Shown here piece after piece: positions 26,192 to 36,024 of a stretch of 64,000 nt of DNA. Made by a program: the position numbers and the translations under genes. Within the stretch, counting starts at the first letter, position 1. Each line of letters starts with the position of its first letter. The stretch covers positions 1 to 64,000 of the forward strand of contig NZ_WHJG01000020.1 of NCBI RefSeq assembly GCF_011682175.1, in the 5' to 3' direction. The notes below the pieces were generated by a model, which saw only the letters and a program-made list of their open reading frames with translations, was not told the origin of the DNA and searched no databases. Source of the DNA: Massilia frigida. GTDB taxonomy: Bacteria > Pseudomonadota > Gammaproteobacteria > Burkholderiales > Burkholderiaceae_D.

Positions 26192-28877
26192 ACTTCACCG
26201 AGGTCATGGCATACCGGTTGCGGCCGGAATCCTTGGCCCGGTACAGGGCATCGTCGGCATGCTTGAGCAGCGTGTCGACCCCGGCCCGGCCGTTTTCGGC
26301 CGTCGCCACGCCAATGCTGGTGCTGACGATGCGCGCCACGCCATCGATATCGAACGGCCTTTCCATCACCTTGATGATCTTGCGCGCCACCACGGCGCAC
26401 TCGGCCACGTTCAGCAAGCCTTCCAGCAGGATCACGAATTCGTCGCCGGCCAGGCGCCCCACGGTGTCGCTCTGGCGCACGCAGGCCGACAGGCGGCGGC
26501 CGAACTCGACCAGCACCGTGTCGCCGCCGCTGTGGCCGAAGCTGTCGTTGATCGACTTGAACTTGTCCAGGTCCAGGTACATCACCGCCATCACGCTGCC
26601 ATTGCGCGCGCTGCGGGTCTGGGCGCGGCCGATGCGCTCGGTCAGCTGGGTGCGGTTCGGCAAGCCGGTCAGCGCATCGAAACGCGCCAGCGCGCTCAGT
26701 TGTTCTTCCAGCAGCTTGGCATCGGTCACGTCGTTGACCAGGCCGGTCACGCCGACCGCCTCGCCGCCGGCGTCGACCTGGGGAATGTAGGTGGCCTGGT
26801 AGTGGCGCTTGTCGGCCCCCTGCATGCGCGCAAAATCGAACTTGACCGTGTGGCCCGTCATGGCTTCGTCGAAGGCGCGCTGGTGCACCTCGGCCTCGGC
26901 GGCGGAAAACAGGCTGCGCACCAGGCTGCCGTGGATGCGCGCCAGCGGCCGTCCGAACCAGCTTTCGTGATGCCGGTTGACGAAGCCGAAGCGGCCCTCG
27001 CGGTCCATGAAATTGACCAGCGCCGGCAGGTTGTCGGTCACCGTGTGCAGCAGGCGCTGCTGCGCGGCCAGGGCCAGTTCGGCCGCCTTGCGCTCGGAGA
27101 TGTCCATCACCATCGTGTAGAACCCGGCCACCTTGCCGTCCGCGCCGACATCGGGAATGTAGTCGGTCTGCAGGTAGCGGTTGCCCTTGAGCTCGGCGGC
27201 AGGACGCTCGAACGACACGCGCCTGCCGGCCAGGGCCGCCGCCATCTGGGCCGCGACCGCCGCGAACACCTTGGGCCCGAACACCTCGCTGACGGTGCGC
27301 CCCACAATCGATTCCGGGGCGATCTCGGTGATGGTGGCGTAGGCGCGGTTGCAGAAAGTGTAGCGATATTCGGTATCGACGTAGCCGATCAGCGCCGGCA
27401 TGTTGTCGGCGATGGTGCGGATGCGCTTTTCGCTCATCGCCAGCACTTGCTGGGTGGCCTTCAGTTCGGTGATGTCATCGACCAGCACGAAGTAGCCCTG
27501 CACCACCCCGGCGGCGTCGGCATCGGGGTTGTAGGCCACCCGGTCCCATTGCAGCACGCCATGGCGCAGCACCTGGCGTTCGAAGCGCACCGCGCGCCCG
27601 CTCATGGCCGCGTCCAGGTACGGCTTGCTGACCTGGTAGACCGCCTCGCCGATCACCTCGCGCACGCTTTTGCCGATAATCTGGCGCGCCGTGATGCCAA
27701 AAAAGGCGCTGTAGCGCTCGTTGCCGAACACGAAGCGCTCGTGCTTGTCGACATAGCCGACCAGGGCCGGGACGTTATCAGCCACCATGCGCAGGTTGCG
27801 CTCGCTTTCGGCGACGGCGCGCTCGGCCTGGTCGCGCTCGGCCATCAGGGCATCGAACGCGCGCCACAGCTCGCCGATTTCATCGTCCGCGTACGGCGCG
27901 TCCGGCGTTGGCGTACCACGCCCGGCCGCCATGCGCGCGCCCAGGCGCTTGAGCGGCAGCAGCTGGCGCTCGATCATCAGCCAGGCCACCGGCCCGATTA
28001 CCAGCAGCAGCAAGGCCGCGATGATGGCCGCGTTCCAGCGCATCTTGCCGGCGAAGGCGAACGCTTCGGCGGTCGGGTACACGCCGCACAGCAGCCAGCC
28101 GGTCCCCGCCAGGCGCTGGTACGACACCAGCGCGTCGGCCCCGTTGTCGGCGGCCGAGCGCAGCGTGCCTTCGTAGCCGCCCAGGGCCAGGTCGAGCGAG
28201 GGCGCGCGCTTGCCGCCCTCGTCGATGCTGTGCAGGATGCGCCGTTCGTCGGGGTGCGAGACGAACACGCCCTCGCGCGTGAGAATATAGAAGTAGCCAG
28301 TCTTGCCGACTTGCCCGATCGACAATTCCTTGATGAAGCTGTCCCTGGCCAGGTCAATGGTGCCGACCAGGACGTGGCTGATCTGGCCATCCTTGCCGTG
28401 GATCGGCGCCGTCATGATCACCACCGGGCGGCCGCTGATCTGGCTGCGCAGCGGCTTGGAGATCACCGGGCCGTCGCTGCGGATGGTGTCGAGAAAATAG
28501 TCGCGCGTGGAAAAATTAAGCTGGCCGCGGCTATCCGGATAATCCATGTTGGCGACGTGCTCGCCCTGGGCGTCCAGTACCGACATATTGGTAAAAAAAC
28601 CATCCATGCTGTGATGCTGCTCCAGCTTGTCCTGGAACGCGGCCGACGGGTGCGGGCGGATTTCCAGATCGTGCGCCAGGCGCACCAAGGCTCGCTGGCG
28701 GTTCATGAATTTATTGTCCAGGTCGCGCGCCACCTGGCTGATCAGCGATGCTTCGCGCTCGCCCACCACCGTCTCGATGCCGCGCTGCACGATCAGCACC
28801 GACGCGACGGTGAGCACGGTCGCGGTCAGGACGATCAGCATGCCAACGGCCAGCGAGAAGCGCGCTTTGAGCGACAT
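26190..28877 (-). CDS. Membrane diguanylate cyclase: dCache-HAMP-PAS-PAS-PAS-GGDEF
   Basis: About 895 residues from the ATG at 28877 (MSLKARFS). A GTG at 29015 and an ATG at 28910 are open upstream, but 28877 puts the first membrane helix at residues 8-29. Then come a periplasmic dCache domain (DYPDSRGQLNFSTRDYF, VGKTGYFYILTREGVFVSHPD), a second helix, HAMP, three PAS domains with the repeated DNxPALxxYxDxxxR pattern, and a C-terminal GGDEF domain. Its motif reads RLAGDEF (alanine for the first glycine, which is common in active enzymes), with an RQSD inhibitory site five residues upstream. It makes c-di-GMP in response to a periplasmic signal. No EAL domain. Confidence 0.93.
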   Translation of the reverse strand: MSLKARFSLAVGMLIVLTATVLTVASVLIVQRGIETVVGEREASLISQVARDLDNKFMNRQRALVRLAHDLEIRPHPSAAFQDKLEQHHSMDGFFTNMSVLDAQGEHVANMDYPDSRGQLNFSTRDYFLDTIRSDGPVISKPLRSQISGRPVVIMTAPIHGKDGQISHVLVGTIDLARDSFIKELSIGQVGKTGYFYILTREGVFVSHPDERRILHSIDEGGKRAPSLDLALGGYEGTLRSAADNGADALVSYQRLAGTGWLLCGVYPTAEAFAFAGKMRWNAAIIAALLLLVIGPVAWLMIERQLLPLKRLGARMAAGRGTPTPDAPYADDEIGELWRAFDALMAERDQAERAVAESERNLRMVADNVPALVGYVDKHERFVFGNERYSAFFGITARQIIGKSVREVIGEAVYQVSKPYLDAAMSGRAVRFERQVLRHGVLQWDRVAYNPDADAAGVVQGYFVLVDDITELKATQQVLAMSEKRIRTIADNMPALIGYVDTEYRYTFCNRAYATITEIAPESIVGRTVSEVFGPKVFAAVAAQMAAALAGRRVSFERPAAELKGNRYLQTDYIPDVGADGKVAGFYTMVMDISERKAAELALAAQQRLLHTVTDNLPALVNFMDREGRFGFVNRHHESWFGRPLARIHGSLVRSLFSAAEAEVHQRAFDEAMTGHTVKFDFARMQGADKRHYQATYIPQVDAGGEAVGVTGLVNDVTDAKLLEEQLSALARFDALTGLPNRTQLTERIGRAQTRSARNGSVMAVMYLDLDKFKSINDSFGHSGGDTVLVEFGRRLSACVRQSDTVGRLAGDEFVILLEGLLNVAECAVVARKIIKVMERPFDIDGVARIVSTSIGVATAENGRAGVDTLLKHADDALYRAKDSGRNRYAMTSVK

Positions 28878-29170
28878 GGGGCCAGGAATCCAGCGGCGAG
28901 CGGTCAACATGTGGTGTGTGGCGATTGTCGGACGAGTTGTAAAGACGACGAATCGGCGGGGCTGGGCCGGGGAAATAGCGCTGGCGGCCGCGCCTGCGGG
29001 CGCCAGCCGGTGCACGTCGGTGCACGCCGGCGCAGGGTTTGGCGCCAGCGTACTGATGCTTCCGAGTGTACATTATTTCCATTGGAAAATATCACTACAG
29101 AGCGGAACAACAACAGTTTCAGCGGCGAATAATTGTGGCCTGCCAGGCGCCACGCATGCCGTGGCAGGCG

Positions 29171-29974
29171 TCAGCGCGCTGCGGCGATGCCCTGGGTGAA
29201 CTGGCGTACCCGCGCGGGGATGGCCAGCACGTCGTGATGATCGTGCGCAAGGAACAAGCTTGACCTGGGCAGGAGGCGGTGCAATTCCTGCGCCGAGGCC
29301 AGCGGGTGGCTTGGATCGCCGGACCACCCGACGATCAGCGCCGGGGTGGCCGCCAGCGCCGCCAGGGCCGCGCGCGGCGGCAGGTCGGACGCCGCCGCGC
29401 CCTCGAACAGGGCCAGCATGGCCGGCGCGCTCATCCTGCGCACGCCGTGGCGGGCGGCTGTGGCCAGGTGGGGTGCGGCTTTGAGCAGCCAGGATGGCAG
29501 CGCGCCGCCTGCGTCGCTGGCGATGAGCCTGGCGAAACGCGCCTCGCCCATTGCCGCTGCGAGCGCGATGGCGCGCCGGTACAGGGCGGCCTGGGCAGCG
29601 CGCACTTCCCACAGAGTGGGCGGCAGGATCAGCACGAGGCCAGCGACCCGTGCGGGCGCGTGCAAGGCGGCGTACAGCGCACTGGCGCAGCCCATCGACC
29701 AGCCGCCGGCGATGAAGCTGCGGTCGCCGATGGCGTCGGCGATGGCCAGCATGTCTTGCCCCAGCTGGGACCAGCTTGCCTGCGCGCAGGGTGCGCCGGC
29801 GCCATGGCCGCGCGCGTCATAGCGCACCAGGCGCAGCGAGGCGGGAAAGTGCTGCCACTGGAGGATATCGAGCGCGTCCTCCGCGTCCATGGACGACATC
29901 AAGCCGTGCGCCCAGATGAATGGCACACCGCTGCCCGCCGAGCGGACGTCCAGGTCGAGGTCGCCGATGCGCAT
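29171..29974 (-). CDS. Alpha/beta-fold hydrolase
   Basis: 267 residues. The nucleophile elbow is GGWSMGCAS with S93; the oxyanion loop is in FIWAHGLMSS. The catalytic acid lies in LIVGWSGDPSHP and the histidine in LAHDHHDVLA near the C-terminus. The overall layout resembles BioH/3-oxoadipate-lactonase-like small hydrolases with a helical lid between strands 6 and 7. Substrate unknown. No signal peptide, so it is cytoplasmic. It stands alone; the ATG at 29974 has no strong ribosome binding site. The 284 bases to the topoisomerase gene hold nothing recognisable. Confidence 0.9.
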   Translation of the reverse strand: MRIGDLDLDVRSAGSGVPFIWAHGLMSSMDAEDALDILQWQHFPASLRLVRYDARGHGAGAPCAQASWSQLGQDMLAIADAIGDRSFIAGGWSMGCASALYAALHAPARVAGLVLILPPTLWEVRAAQAALYRRAIALAAAMGEARFARLIASDAGGALPSWLLKAAPHLATAARHGVRRMSAPAMLALFEGAAASDLPPRAALAALAATPALIVGWSGDPSHPLASAQELHRLLPRSSLFLAHDHHDVLAIPARVRQFTQGIAAAR

Positions 29975-30258
29975 TCACAACTTCTCGGAAACGGTAGGGG
30001 AAGGAAATGTAGCACATGCTGCTCTACGTTCCAATGGATGAGTACGCACCCATTTGCGGACAGGACGGCGCTGATACCCGGCGTGATATCAAAAACTAAT
30101 CAGCATGTACGCCGCGGACCATTCGTTTCGATTGGCCCTCGCAGTTTAATATCGGCTCGGAATCTCCCAAGCGAACCGCAGCTCAAGCCGGCCGCGGGTA
30201 GTATTTCACATGACATTGACAGCGCAACGCCTGTCTCCCCACCACAACCGAGTCAACC

Positions 30259-31371
30259 ATGAAAAGAGACGAACCCGGCGCCGCCAGCCCGGCCCCCTCC
30301 GGCGATGTGCTCGCCGCCGCCACATCGCCGGGATTGCGCTACGTCAGCGACAGCGCCCCCGGCATCACGCGCAAGGCCCAGGGCAAGAACTTCATCTACC
30401 TCGACGCCAGCGGCCAGACCGTCACCGACGACGACACCCTGGCACGCATCCGCGCGCTCGCCATTCCGCCGGCCTGGACCGACGTCTGGATCTGCAAGCT
30501 GGCCAACGGCCACCTGCAAGCCACCGGGCGCGACGCCAAACGGCGCAAGCAATACCGCTACCACGCCAAATGGCGCAAGCTGCGCGATGAAGTCAAGTAC
30601 GAGCGCATGATCAGCTTCGGCAAGGCCCTGCCCGCGATCCGCCGCACCGTCGATGCCGACCTCAAGCGACCCGGCCTGCCGCGCGAAAAGGTGCTCGCCA
30701 CCATCGTGTATCTGCTGGAAGCGACCATGATGCGGATCGGTAACGAGGAATATGCGCGCCAGAACAAATCCTTCGGCCTGACCACCCTGCGCGACCGCCA
30801 TGTGCGCATCGACGGCAAGGCGGTCGAGTTCCGTTTTCGCGGCAAAAGCGGCGTATTCCACAACGTCAAAGTGGAAGACCGGCGCCTGGCGCGCATCATC
30901 AGCCGTATCCGCGACCTCCCGGGGCAGGAATTGTTTCACTATGAAGATGACGATGGCAATGCGCACACGGTCGACTCGTCCGACGTGAACGATTACCTGC
31001 GCGAGATCAGCGGCGAAGACTACACCGCCAAGGATTTCCGCACCTGGTCGGGCACGGTGCTGGCGGCGCTGGCGCTACAGGAGTTCGAAAAGTTCGACTC
31101 GGAAGCGCAAGCGAAGAAAAACATCGTGCGCGCGATCGAATCGGTGGCCGAAAAGTTGGGCAACACGCCGTCGATCTGCCGCAAGTGCTATGTACACCCG
31201 GCAATCCTCGACGCCTATCTTGATGGCACCGTGCTCGACGCCATGCGCGAAAGCACCCGGCGCGAGCTGGTGGAGGATTTGCACGAGTTGCAGCCGGAGG
31301 AAGCGGCCGTAGTGGCGTTTCTGCAGCAGCGCTTGCAGGAACCGCCGACAAAGCGCAAAACGGGCGGCTAG
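30259..31371 (+). CDS. DNA topoisomerase IB (poxvirus type)
   Basis: 370 residues. N-terminal part LRYVSDSAPGITRKAQGKNFIYLD is the DNA-clamp domain; the catalytic domain shows MRIGNEEYARQNKSFGLTTL with the first active-site arginine, KDFRTWSGT with the second, and Y311 in CRKCYVHPAIL as the nucleophile. It relaxes supercoils through a 3'-phosphotyrosine link without ATP. Bacterial members of this compact type occur sporadically and are often carried with accessory or stress genes. The ATG is the first in frame. The gene ends just before the accessory island at 31450. Confidence 0.93.
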   Translation: MKRDEPGAASPAPSGDVLAAATSPGLRYVSDSAPGITRKAQGKNFIYLDASGQTVTDDDTLARIRALAIPPAWTDVWICKLANGHLQATGRDAKRRKQYRYHAKWRKLRDEVKYERMISFGKALPAIRRTVDADLKRPGLPREKVLATIVYLLEATMMRIGNEEYARQNKSFGLTTLRDRHVRIDGKAVEFRFRGKSGVFHNVKVEDRRLARIISRIRDLPGQELFHYEDDDGNAHTVDSSDVNDYLREISGEDYTAKDFRTWSGTVLAALALQEFEKFDSEAQAKKNIVRAIESVAEKLGNTPSICRKCYVHPAILDAYLDGTVLDAMRESTRRELVEDLHELQPEEAAVVAFLQQRLQEPPTKRKTGG

Positions 31372-31449
31372 CGCCTGGGCAAACACATGCCAGCCATGCG
31401 CCGGCTAAACACTGGTCGGCTCGACGCTGGCGCCGGCGCACGGTCGCGC

Positions 31450-31612
31450 CAACATGCTGGCGTCTCACTTTCCAACAGGTAGCGACGCGAGGTCTCATCT
31501 GGCATCTTGGCAAGTATTTGAGGTCGATGTGAACGGAGCTTAATTTATAGCCTTTGAAGGTTTTCTTGGGCGAGATGTTTTCACCCTCTGCCTTCGGAAG
31601 AAGGTCCTCCAC
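31450..31612 (-). pseudogene. IS481-family transposase scrap
   Basis: The minus-strand frame from 31612 reads EDLLPKAEGENISPKKTFKG then YKLSSVHIDLKYLP. After a one-base frame change it continues MPDETSRRYL. IS481 transposases carry FKDY-xxGxxHxDxKYLPxMxDETSRRYLFVA at the start of their DDE core, so this is a piece of about 50 codons with a frameshift, and the rest of the gene is gone. It lies at the left boundary of the accessory island. Confidence 0.7.
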
Positions 31613-31672
31613 GCGCTAAATGCCCACGCACCTGACCCCACGAGTCTCCCCACCTGCTTGCCCATCGTTTTT

Positions 31673-32187
31673 CTACCTATTTTTCAGCTCTCTGACTTTA
31701 TTCGCAGCCTGGTAACTTCCATTTTTTGCAGCTGCTTCATACCACTTGAGTGCCTCTTCCTTATTCTTTTGAAAACCGAATTGTCCGTTTTCATAATAGA
31801 AAGCAAGGAAAAACTGAGAGGCGCCATGTCCCTCCTTTGCAGCAGTCATCAGTTGCTCAACAGCTTCACTCCTTCGGCGCTCAAAAAGTTGAGGATCATT
31901 AGCGATAGTAGAAAAATATAGATACCTTGCTTCTCCCACCCGGAATTCAACCCCCAACTTTCGCAAATAAAATAGCGATTCTTCTACATCGCCACGATGA
32001 GAGGCGTGGTCCTGTAGTTTCCAAATCGATTTTACATCTACACGCCCTGCTGATTCCTTAAGCGAAACAACCTCATCATTTGAAAGCCGCTTACCGCAAC
32101 AGGATGAAGAAAAAAATCACCCAAAAAAAACAGAACAGCCAGCCCCAAAACTACAAAAACTGATCCTAATTTCGCCAAGCGTTTCAT
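31673..32187 (-). pseudogene. Sel1-repeat envelope protein interrupted by a frameshift in a T tract
   Basis: ATG at 32187 follows GAAGGG and begins MKRLAKLGSVFVVLGLAVLF, a signal or anchor segment. The frame then runs out. A second frame, without start, carries SSSCCGKRLSNDEVVSLKES and continues to the stop at 31673 through a Sel1-like repeat (GHGASQFFLAFYYENGQFGFQ, KEEALKWYEAAAKNGSYQAA). Adding one base to the T7 run (A7 on plus at about 32110-32116) joins the two into one protein of about 170 residues. A neighbouring T8 run is also present. Slippage (phase variation), decay or sequencing error are all possible. It lies 27 bases after the last gene of the LuxC/LuxE operon, same strand. Confidence 0.65.
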
Positions 32188-32213
32188 GGCCCTTCACCAA
32201 GCTCTACGTGAAC

Positions 32214-33494
32214 TCAGGCAAAGCGACGATCGATCACGCGCTTGAGCTTTCCCGAGCGGGGATTGATTTCCAGCGCCGTCGCATCCACCCATTCTATGTC
32301 GATGGGCAGGATCTTGCCTTGCGCCAGCAATTGACCATACATGGGGCGATGCTCGTAGATCGCAGCGATGATCTGCGCGCTGAGCGCCGGATCGGCATTG
32401 CGATTGCCGATCCGCAGTATCAACCCATCCTTTCCGTCACGATGGATGGTCAGCAATTGAAAATCGCAGGCGCCCTGGCAAGCCGGAAACGACGCCAGTA
32501 CCGACCTTACATCTTCCGGATACAGCGTGACCGGGCCGACCCTGGCCGATTCATCGGAACGCCCCCGTAACAGAAACTTGCGATGCGCCGTACCATGGGC
32601 ATCGACCCACCTGGCCCTGTCGCCGACCGGATAGCGCAGGATCGGCATCAAATGGCGCCGCAGGGCCGTGACCACGGCCAGCCCTTCGATGCCCGGCGCG
32701 ACGATAGGCGAGCCCGTTTCTTCATCGATAATTTCGAACAGCGCATCATCATCGTAGCAGCGAAATTCATTGGGGCCGCATGAAAGATCGGCGAATCCCA
32801 GCAATCCGGCATCCGTGCTCGCATAACCGATGGAGCGGATCTCGACGCCTGGAAAGCATGCTTCCAACCTGGCGCGCTGATCGGGATACATGGCTTCGCC
32901 GGCAAACAGGATCAATCTGACCGCCGACGCGGCTGGATCGCCCCCCACCTTGTCAATGTGATCTACCAGACTCATCATTGTGGTCGGCACGCCGGCCAAG
33001 ACCGTGGCCTTGAATTCCGTGATAAAGCGATAGACATCGTCGGGTGTCGTGGCGCCCGCAATCGGGAGTTGCATGACCCGCTTGGGGCACTCTTCGAGCG
33101 CCTTGTGGGTAAACAAGAACGATCCATACAACTCGCCGACATAAAACAGATTGGCGACCCGGTCGCCATCCTGCAGACCTCCCAGCGCCAGTCCGCGGGA
33201 AAAGGCTGTCACAAACACATTCCAGTCAGTCCGGCTGAACACCGAGAACTTGGGGTTGCCGGTGGTTCCGCCACTCTTCAAGACGATGCCATCGTGCATC
33301 GCCCCCGTCAGCAATTGCCCACCCTCCAGACGGTTGGCTTCCCAAAACGCTTGCTGGCTCAACACGGGCAACTGTTCGATCGCGTGTATCGTTTCCGGCA
33401 ATGCGCGGTAAAGATCGCCATAAAATGGCGAATTTTTCCGGGCAAACGCGATCAGTGAGGGAAGTATTTCCCGGCTAATTTCCATGCTCATCAA
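32214..33494 (-). CDS. PaaK-like carboxylate-CoA/AMP ligase (last gene of LuxC/LuxE-type operon)
   Basis: 426 residues. An ANL-superfamily adenylating enzyme most like phenylacetate-CoA ligase: phosphate-binding loop KSGGTTGNPK at 73-82, YASTDAG in the acyl-pocket region, YPVGDRARW for the ATP ribose aspartate, and a C-terminal lid RSGKLKRVIDRR with the catalytic lysine region. It activates a carboxylate as acyl-AMP and, if it follows PaaK, transfers it to CoA. Its ATG overlaps the preceding stop by four bases, so it is co-translated with the LuxC-PaaK fusion. The closely similar adenylation half of that fusion suggests duplication. Confidence 0.88.
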   Translation of the reverse strand: MMSMEISREILPSLIAFARKNSPFYGDLYRALPETIHAIEQLPVLSQQAFWEANRLEGGQLLTGAMHDGIVLKSGGTTGNPKFSVFSRTDWNVFVTAFSRGLALGGLQDGDRVANLFYVGELYGSFLFTHKALEECPKRVMQLPIAGATTPDDVYRFITEFKATVLAGVPTTMMSLVDHIDKVGGDPAASAVRLILFAGEAMYPDQRARLEACFPGVEIRSIGYASTDAGLLGFADLSCGPNEFRCYDDDALFEIIDEETGSPIVAPGIEGLAVVTALRRHLMPILRYPVGDRARWVDAHGTAHRKFLLRGRSDESARVGPVTLYPEDVRSVLASFPACQGACDFQLLTIHRDGKDGLILRIGNRNADPALSAQIIAAIYEHRPMYGQLLAQGKILPIDIEWVDATALEINPRSGKLKRVIDRRFA

Positions 33495-36022
33495 CGCGCT
33501 CTCCGGTCCAGCACACGAATCAATTTTCCGCTTCCCGCAGTCCTGTGGAATTCATCGATTCCCACCGCTTGCACTTCAAACAGCAGCGTTTCATCGGTCA
33601 GCACGGCTTCCTGCAAATCCAGGTAGTTTTCCAGGAAAATCTCCCGGCAACGCAGCGCTGGCAAGCGCTCCGAATCGGAAATCACCAAGATGACCTTTTC
33701 CTTGATCTCGGCTTGCGCCAGGATCAGCTGCGCTTCGCCCGCATAGGCGAAGTGCGTCGCCAGGATACGGATGAATTCCTGATAATTGAGGAAAGTGGAA
33801 CCAATCCGGCAAATATCCCCCGTCCGTCCCAGCAGTCGAAAGCGCGGCGCGGCCCTGCCGCAGGCGCAAATGCCATCCGGATCGGCGATCCAGTGGCCGA
33901 CATCGCCGATTTCGTAGCGCAATGGCTTATTGACCGACAACATGCGCGGCGTGAAAACCAATCGGCCGACTTCCTCGCCTTGCACCGCTCGATCTTCATC
34001 CATTTTCAATATTTCGAGGTATTGAAGCTGTTGCTGAAGATGGTGGACGCCGCCATCGCTATGTTCGCACTGGAAGCCGATCGGACCGATATCGACGCTG
34101 CCATAGGCGGCCGAGCGTATCACATCGACCTGGAAGGACTCGTGCAGATAATTTCGCTGGGCGGGACTGAAATGTTCTCCGCCATAATAGATCTTCTTGA
34201 CTCCCCGATAGGCGGAGAGAATGTCGGCTTCCTTTTCAAACAGCTGCAGAATATACGATGGCATGCCGAGCAAGACATTCACCTTGTTCTTGACGATTTC
34301 CTGGGCGACCATGCGGGTATCGCCATGGGCCGCCATGGGGAACTGGATCGCGCCCAGCTGTTCGAGTGCCGAAAAAAAGCTGATGAAGCCACCGTAGAGT
34401 CCCCCGCCAAAGAACAGATTCATCGCCCGGTCGCCGAGCGGATCAAAGCCCGCCGCGTACAAACCCTCGGCACCGAGCCGGATATGCTCATGGTATTGCT
34501 GGTAGCTGAACGTCGACAGTTTTGGTTCGCCCGTGCTACCGCCCGACTTGAAGAAGAGATGGGCTTGGGCAGGATCGGCCGGCACCGACTGGAACTGCTC
34601 CTTGGCGGTAATGGCCGGAACGGGGTCCCACTGCAGCGGAGGGAATTTTCTCAACTCATCGAAATTGGAAATCCCCTGCGCTTCATGGGCCAACTGCAAG
34701 CTCACTCTGCGGCAATAGCGTTGCAACGCATAGACACCGTCATGCGGCTCGCCGGGGTATCCTCCCGTCATTTCGCCAATACGCCGGATACGGATCGCAC
34801 CCGCACGCAAAAAAGAGCGCGCCAGCGGATGCATTTCCGAGAGTTTGCAACAGATCGCCACTGTTTGCAGATAGTTGCGCATGGGCCGCAAGACCCGGAT
34901 GATGTCGGTGCGCGGCAAGGGCTTGACCCAGATGCTGCGGTACAGCGGCGATGCCGCCAGCGCCGCATGGTCGTCGATGTAAATGCGCCACCCGCCATCT
35001 GGTGCTTCGATGAGGCGAGCATTGCCGAGGCACGATTCGAGCCTGTGACACTCGCTGACCAAAGCAATTTCGCCGGCACTGGCGGTATCGGGCAACTGGC
35101 GTGGCAGTTCGTGCGCCACCAGCGTCAAGGCATCGGCAAGCCGCTCGCCAAACCGCTGCAATTCATTCCAGTCCGACGTGTCGAGATAGACACATTGCGG
35201 ACTGGAACAGGCTTGCTGTTCCATCAGGCAGCATTCCATGGCGAGTTGTTTCAGCGTATGGGGATCCTGGGCAGCTTCCATGGAAAGAAATGCCAACGAT
35301 ATCTTGTGTCCCCACTCGACGATGCGCACGCTGGCAGGGGCCATGGCGCGTATCGATTGAATCGACTCCTCACCGCCCCAGGCGGCAATGCCATCGGCCC
35401 CGGCAAATACCGGCTCCAACAGATCTTTTCGCTTCGACGAAATTTTCGCCACGATGATGAATTTCTCAAGCTGGGCGCTCGGATCGCACTTGCCCAAGGC
35501 ATGTAACAAGATCTGGGCGAAGGAACTCTCTTGTGGACTCGTCTTGAGAAAGTTAAAATTTCCAGAAAGCAATCCTTCGAGCACGCTCATCGGCCCGACC
35601 GCGAAGGCATTTTGCGGTGAAATGTGGACCAGGAAACCCAACGGCGCCCAAGCTTCGAAGATCGCATCGTCGAATTGGGTGCGGCAAGCGAGCAAGGGAT
35701 TGCTGGAACCGAGTTCACGGATCAGCTTCTTTTCCAGATTCGCACGGCGCAAGACATCGGCTATTTCAAGCAAGGCCAGAGCGATTTCGTCCGACGTCAA
35801 TTGATCGGTGCCAGACAAGCAGTTCTTCAATTCGGTAAAAATAGCCGATTTTTCCCTGATATTTTTCCCGAGTAAATCCCCGGCCGCCAGCACCGTCTCG
35901 ATATCGAGTTCGCACGCCATTTGCCGGGCCACCAGCGATTGTATATCGCCGATCCTGCTGGCCAGTTCTTGATCGCCGATCCACTCGCCTTGCCAGAGGT
36001 GTTGCTTGTTCATATTTTCCAT
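33491..36022 (-). CDS. LuxC-type acyl-CoA reductase fused to a PaaK-like adenylation domain
   Basis: 843 residues in two parts. Residues about 90-430 form a LuxC (acyl-CoA reductase, aldehyde-dehydrogenase-like) domain with C272 in LMEQQACSSPQCVYL as presumed acyl-thioester nucleophile, and HISPQNAFAVGPMSVLEGLLSGN for dinucleotide binding. Residues about 450-843 form an ANL adenylation domain with the loop KSGGSTGEPK at 492-501, AAYGSVDIGPIGFQC and RYEIGDVG. In luminous bacteria LuxC and LuxE are separate; this fusion puts carboxylate activation and NADPH reduction to an aldehyde in one chain. ATG at 36022 lies two bases after the LuxE-like stop; a second ATG is three codons in. Confidence 0.88.
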   Translation of the reverse strand: MENMNKQHLWQGEWIGDQELASRIGDIQSLVARQMACELDIETVLAAGDLLGKNIREKSAIFTELKNCLSGTDQLTSDEIALALLEIADVLRRANLEKKLIRELGSSNPLLACRTQFDDAIFEAWAPLGFLVHISPQNAFAVGPMSVLEGLLSGNFNFLKTSPQESSFAQILLHALGKCDPSAQLEKFIIVAKISSKRKDLLEPVFAGADGIAAWGGEESIQSIRAMAPASVRIVEWGHKISLAFLSMEAAQDPHTLKQLAMECCLMEQQACSSPQCVYLDTSDWNELQRFGERLADALTLVAHELPRQLPDTASAGEIALVSECHRLESCLGNARLIEAPDGGWRIYIDDHAALAASPLYRSIWVKPLPRTDIIRVLRPMRNYLQTVAICCKLSEMHPLARSFLRAGAIRIRRIGEMTGGYPGEPHDGVYALQRYCRRVSLQLAHEAQGISNFDELRKFPPLQWDPVPAITAKEQFQSVPADPAQAHLFFKSGGSTGEPKLSTFSYQQYHEHIRLGAEGLYAAGFDPLGDRAMNLFFGGGLYGGFISFFSALEQLGAIQFPMAAHGDTRMVAQEIVKNKVNVLLGMPSYILQLFEKEADILSAYRGVKKIYYGGEHFSPAQRNYLHESFQVDVIRSAAYGSVDIGPIGFQCEHSDGGVHHLQQQLQYLEILKMDEDRAVQGEEVGRLVFTPRMLSVNKPLRYEIGDVGHWIADPDGICACGRAAPRFRLLGRTGDICRIGSTFLNYQEFIRILATHFAYAGEAQLILAQAEIKEKVILVISDSERLPALRCREIFLENYLDLQEAVLTDETLLFEVQAVGIDEFHRTAGSGKLIRVLDRRAR

Positions 36023-36024
36023 GA

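Noticed and set aside
26259..29132. Plus-strand open frame of 957 codons antisense to the Cache-PAS-GGDEF gene
   Set aside because: Shadow frame; the minus strand carries clear Cache, PAS and GGDEF motifs and the plus translation shows no recognisable domain.
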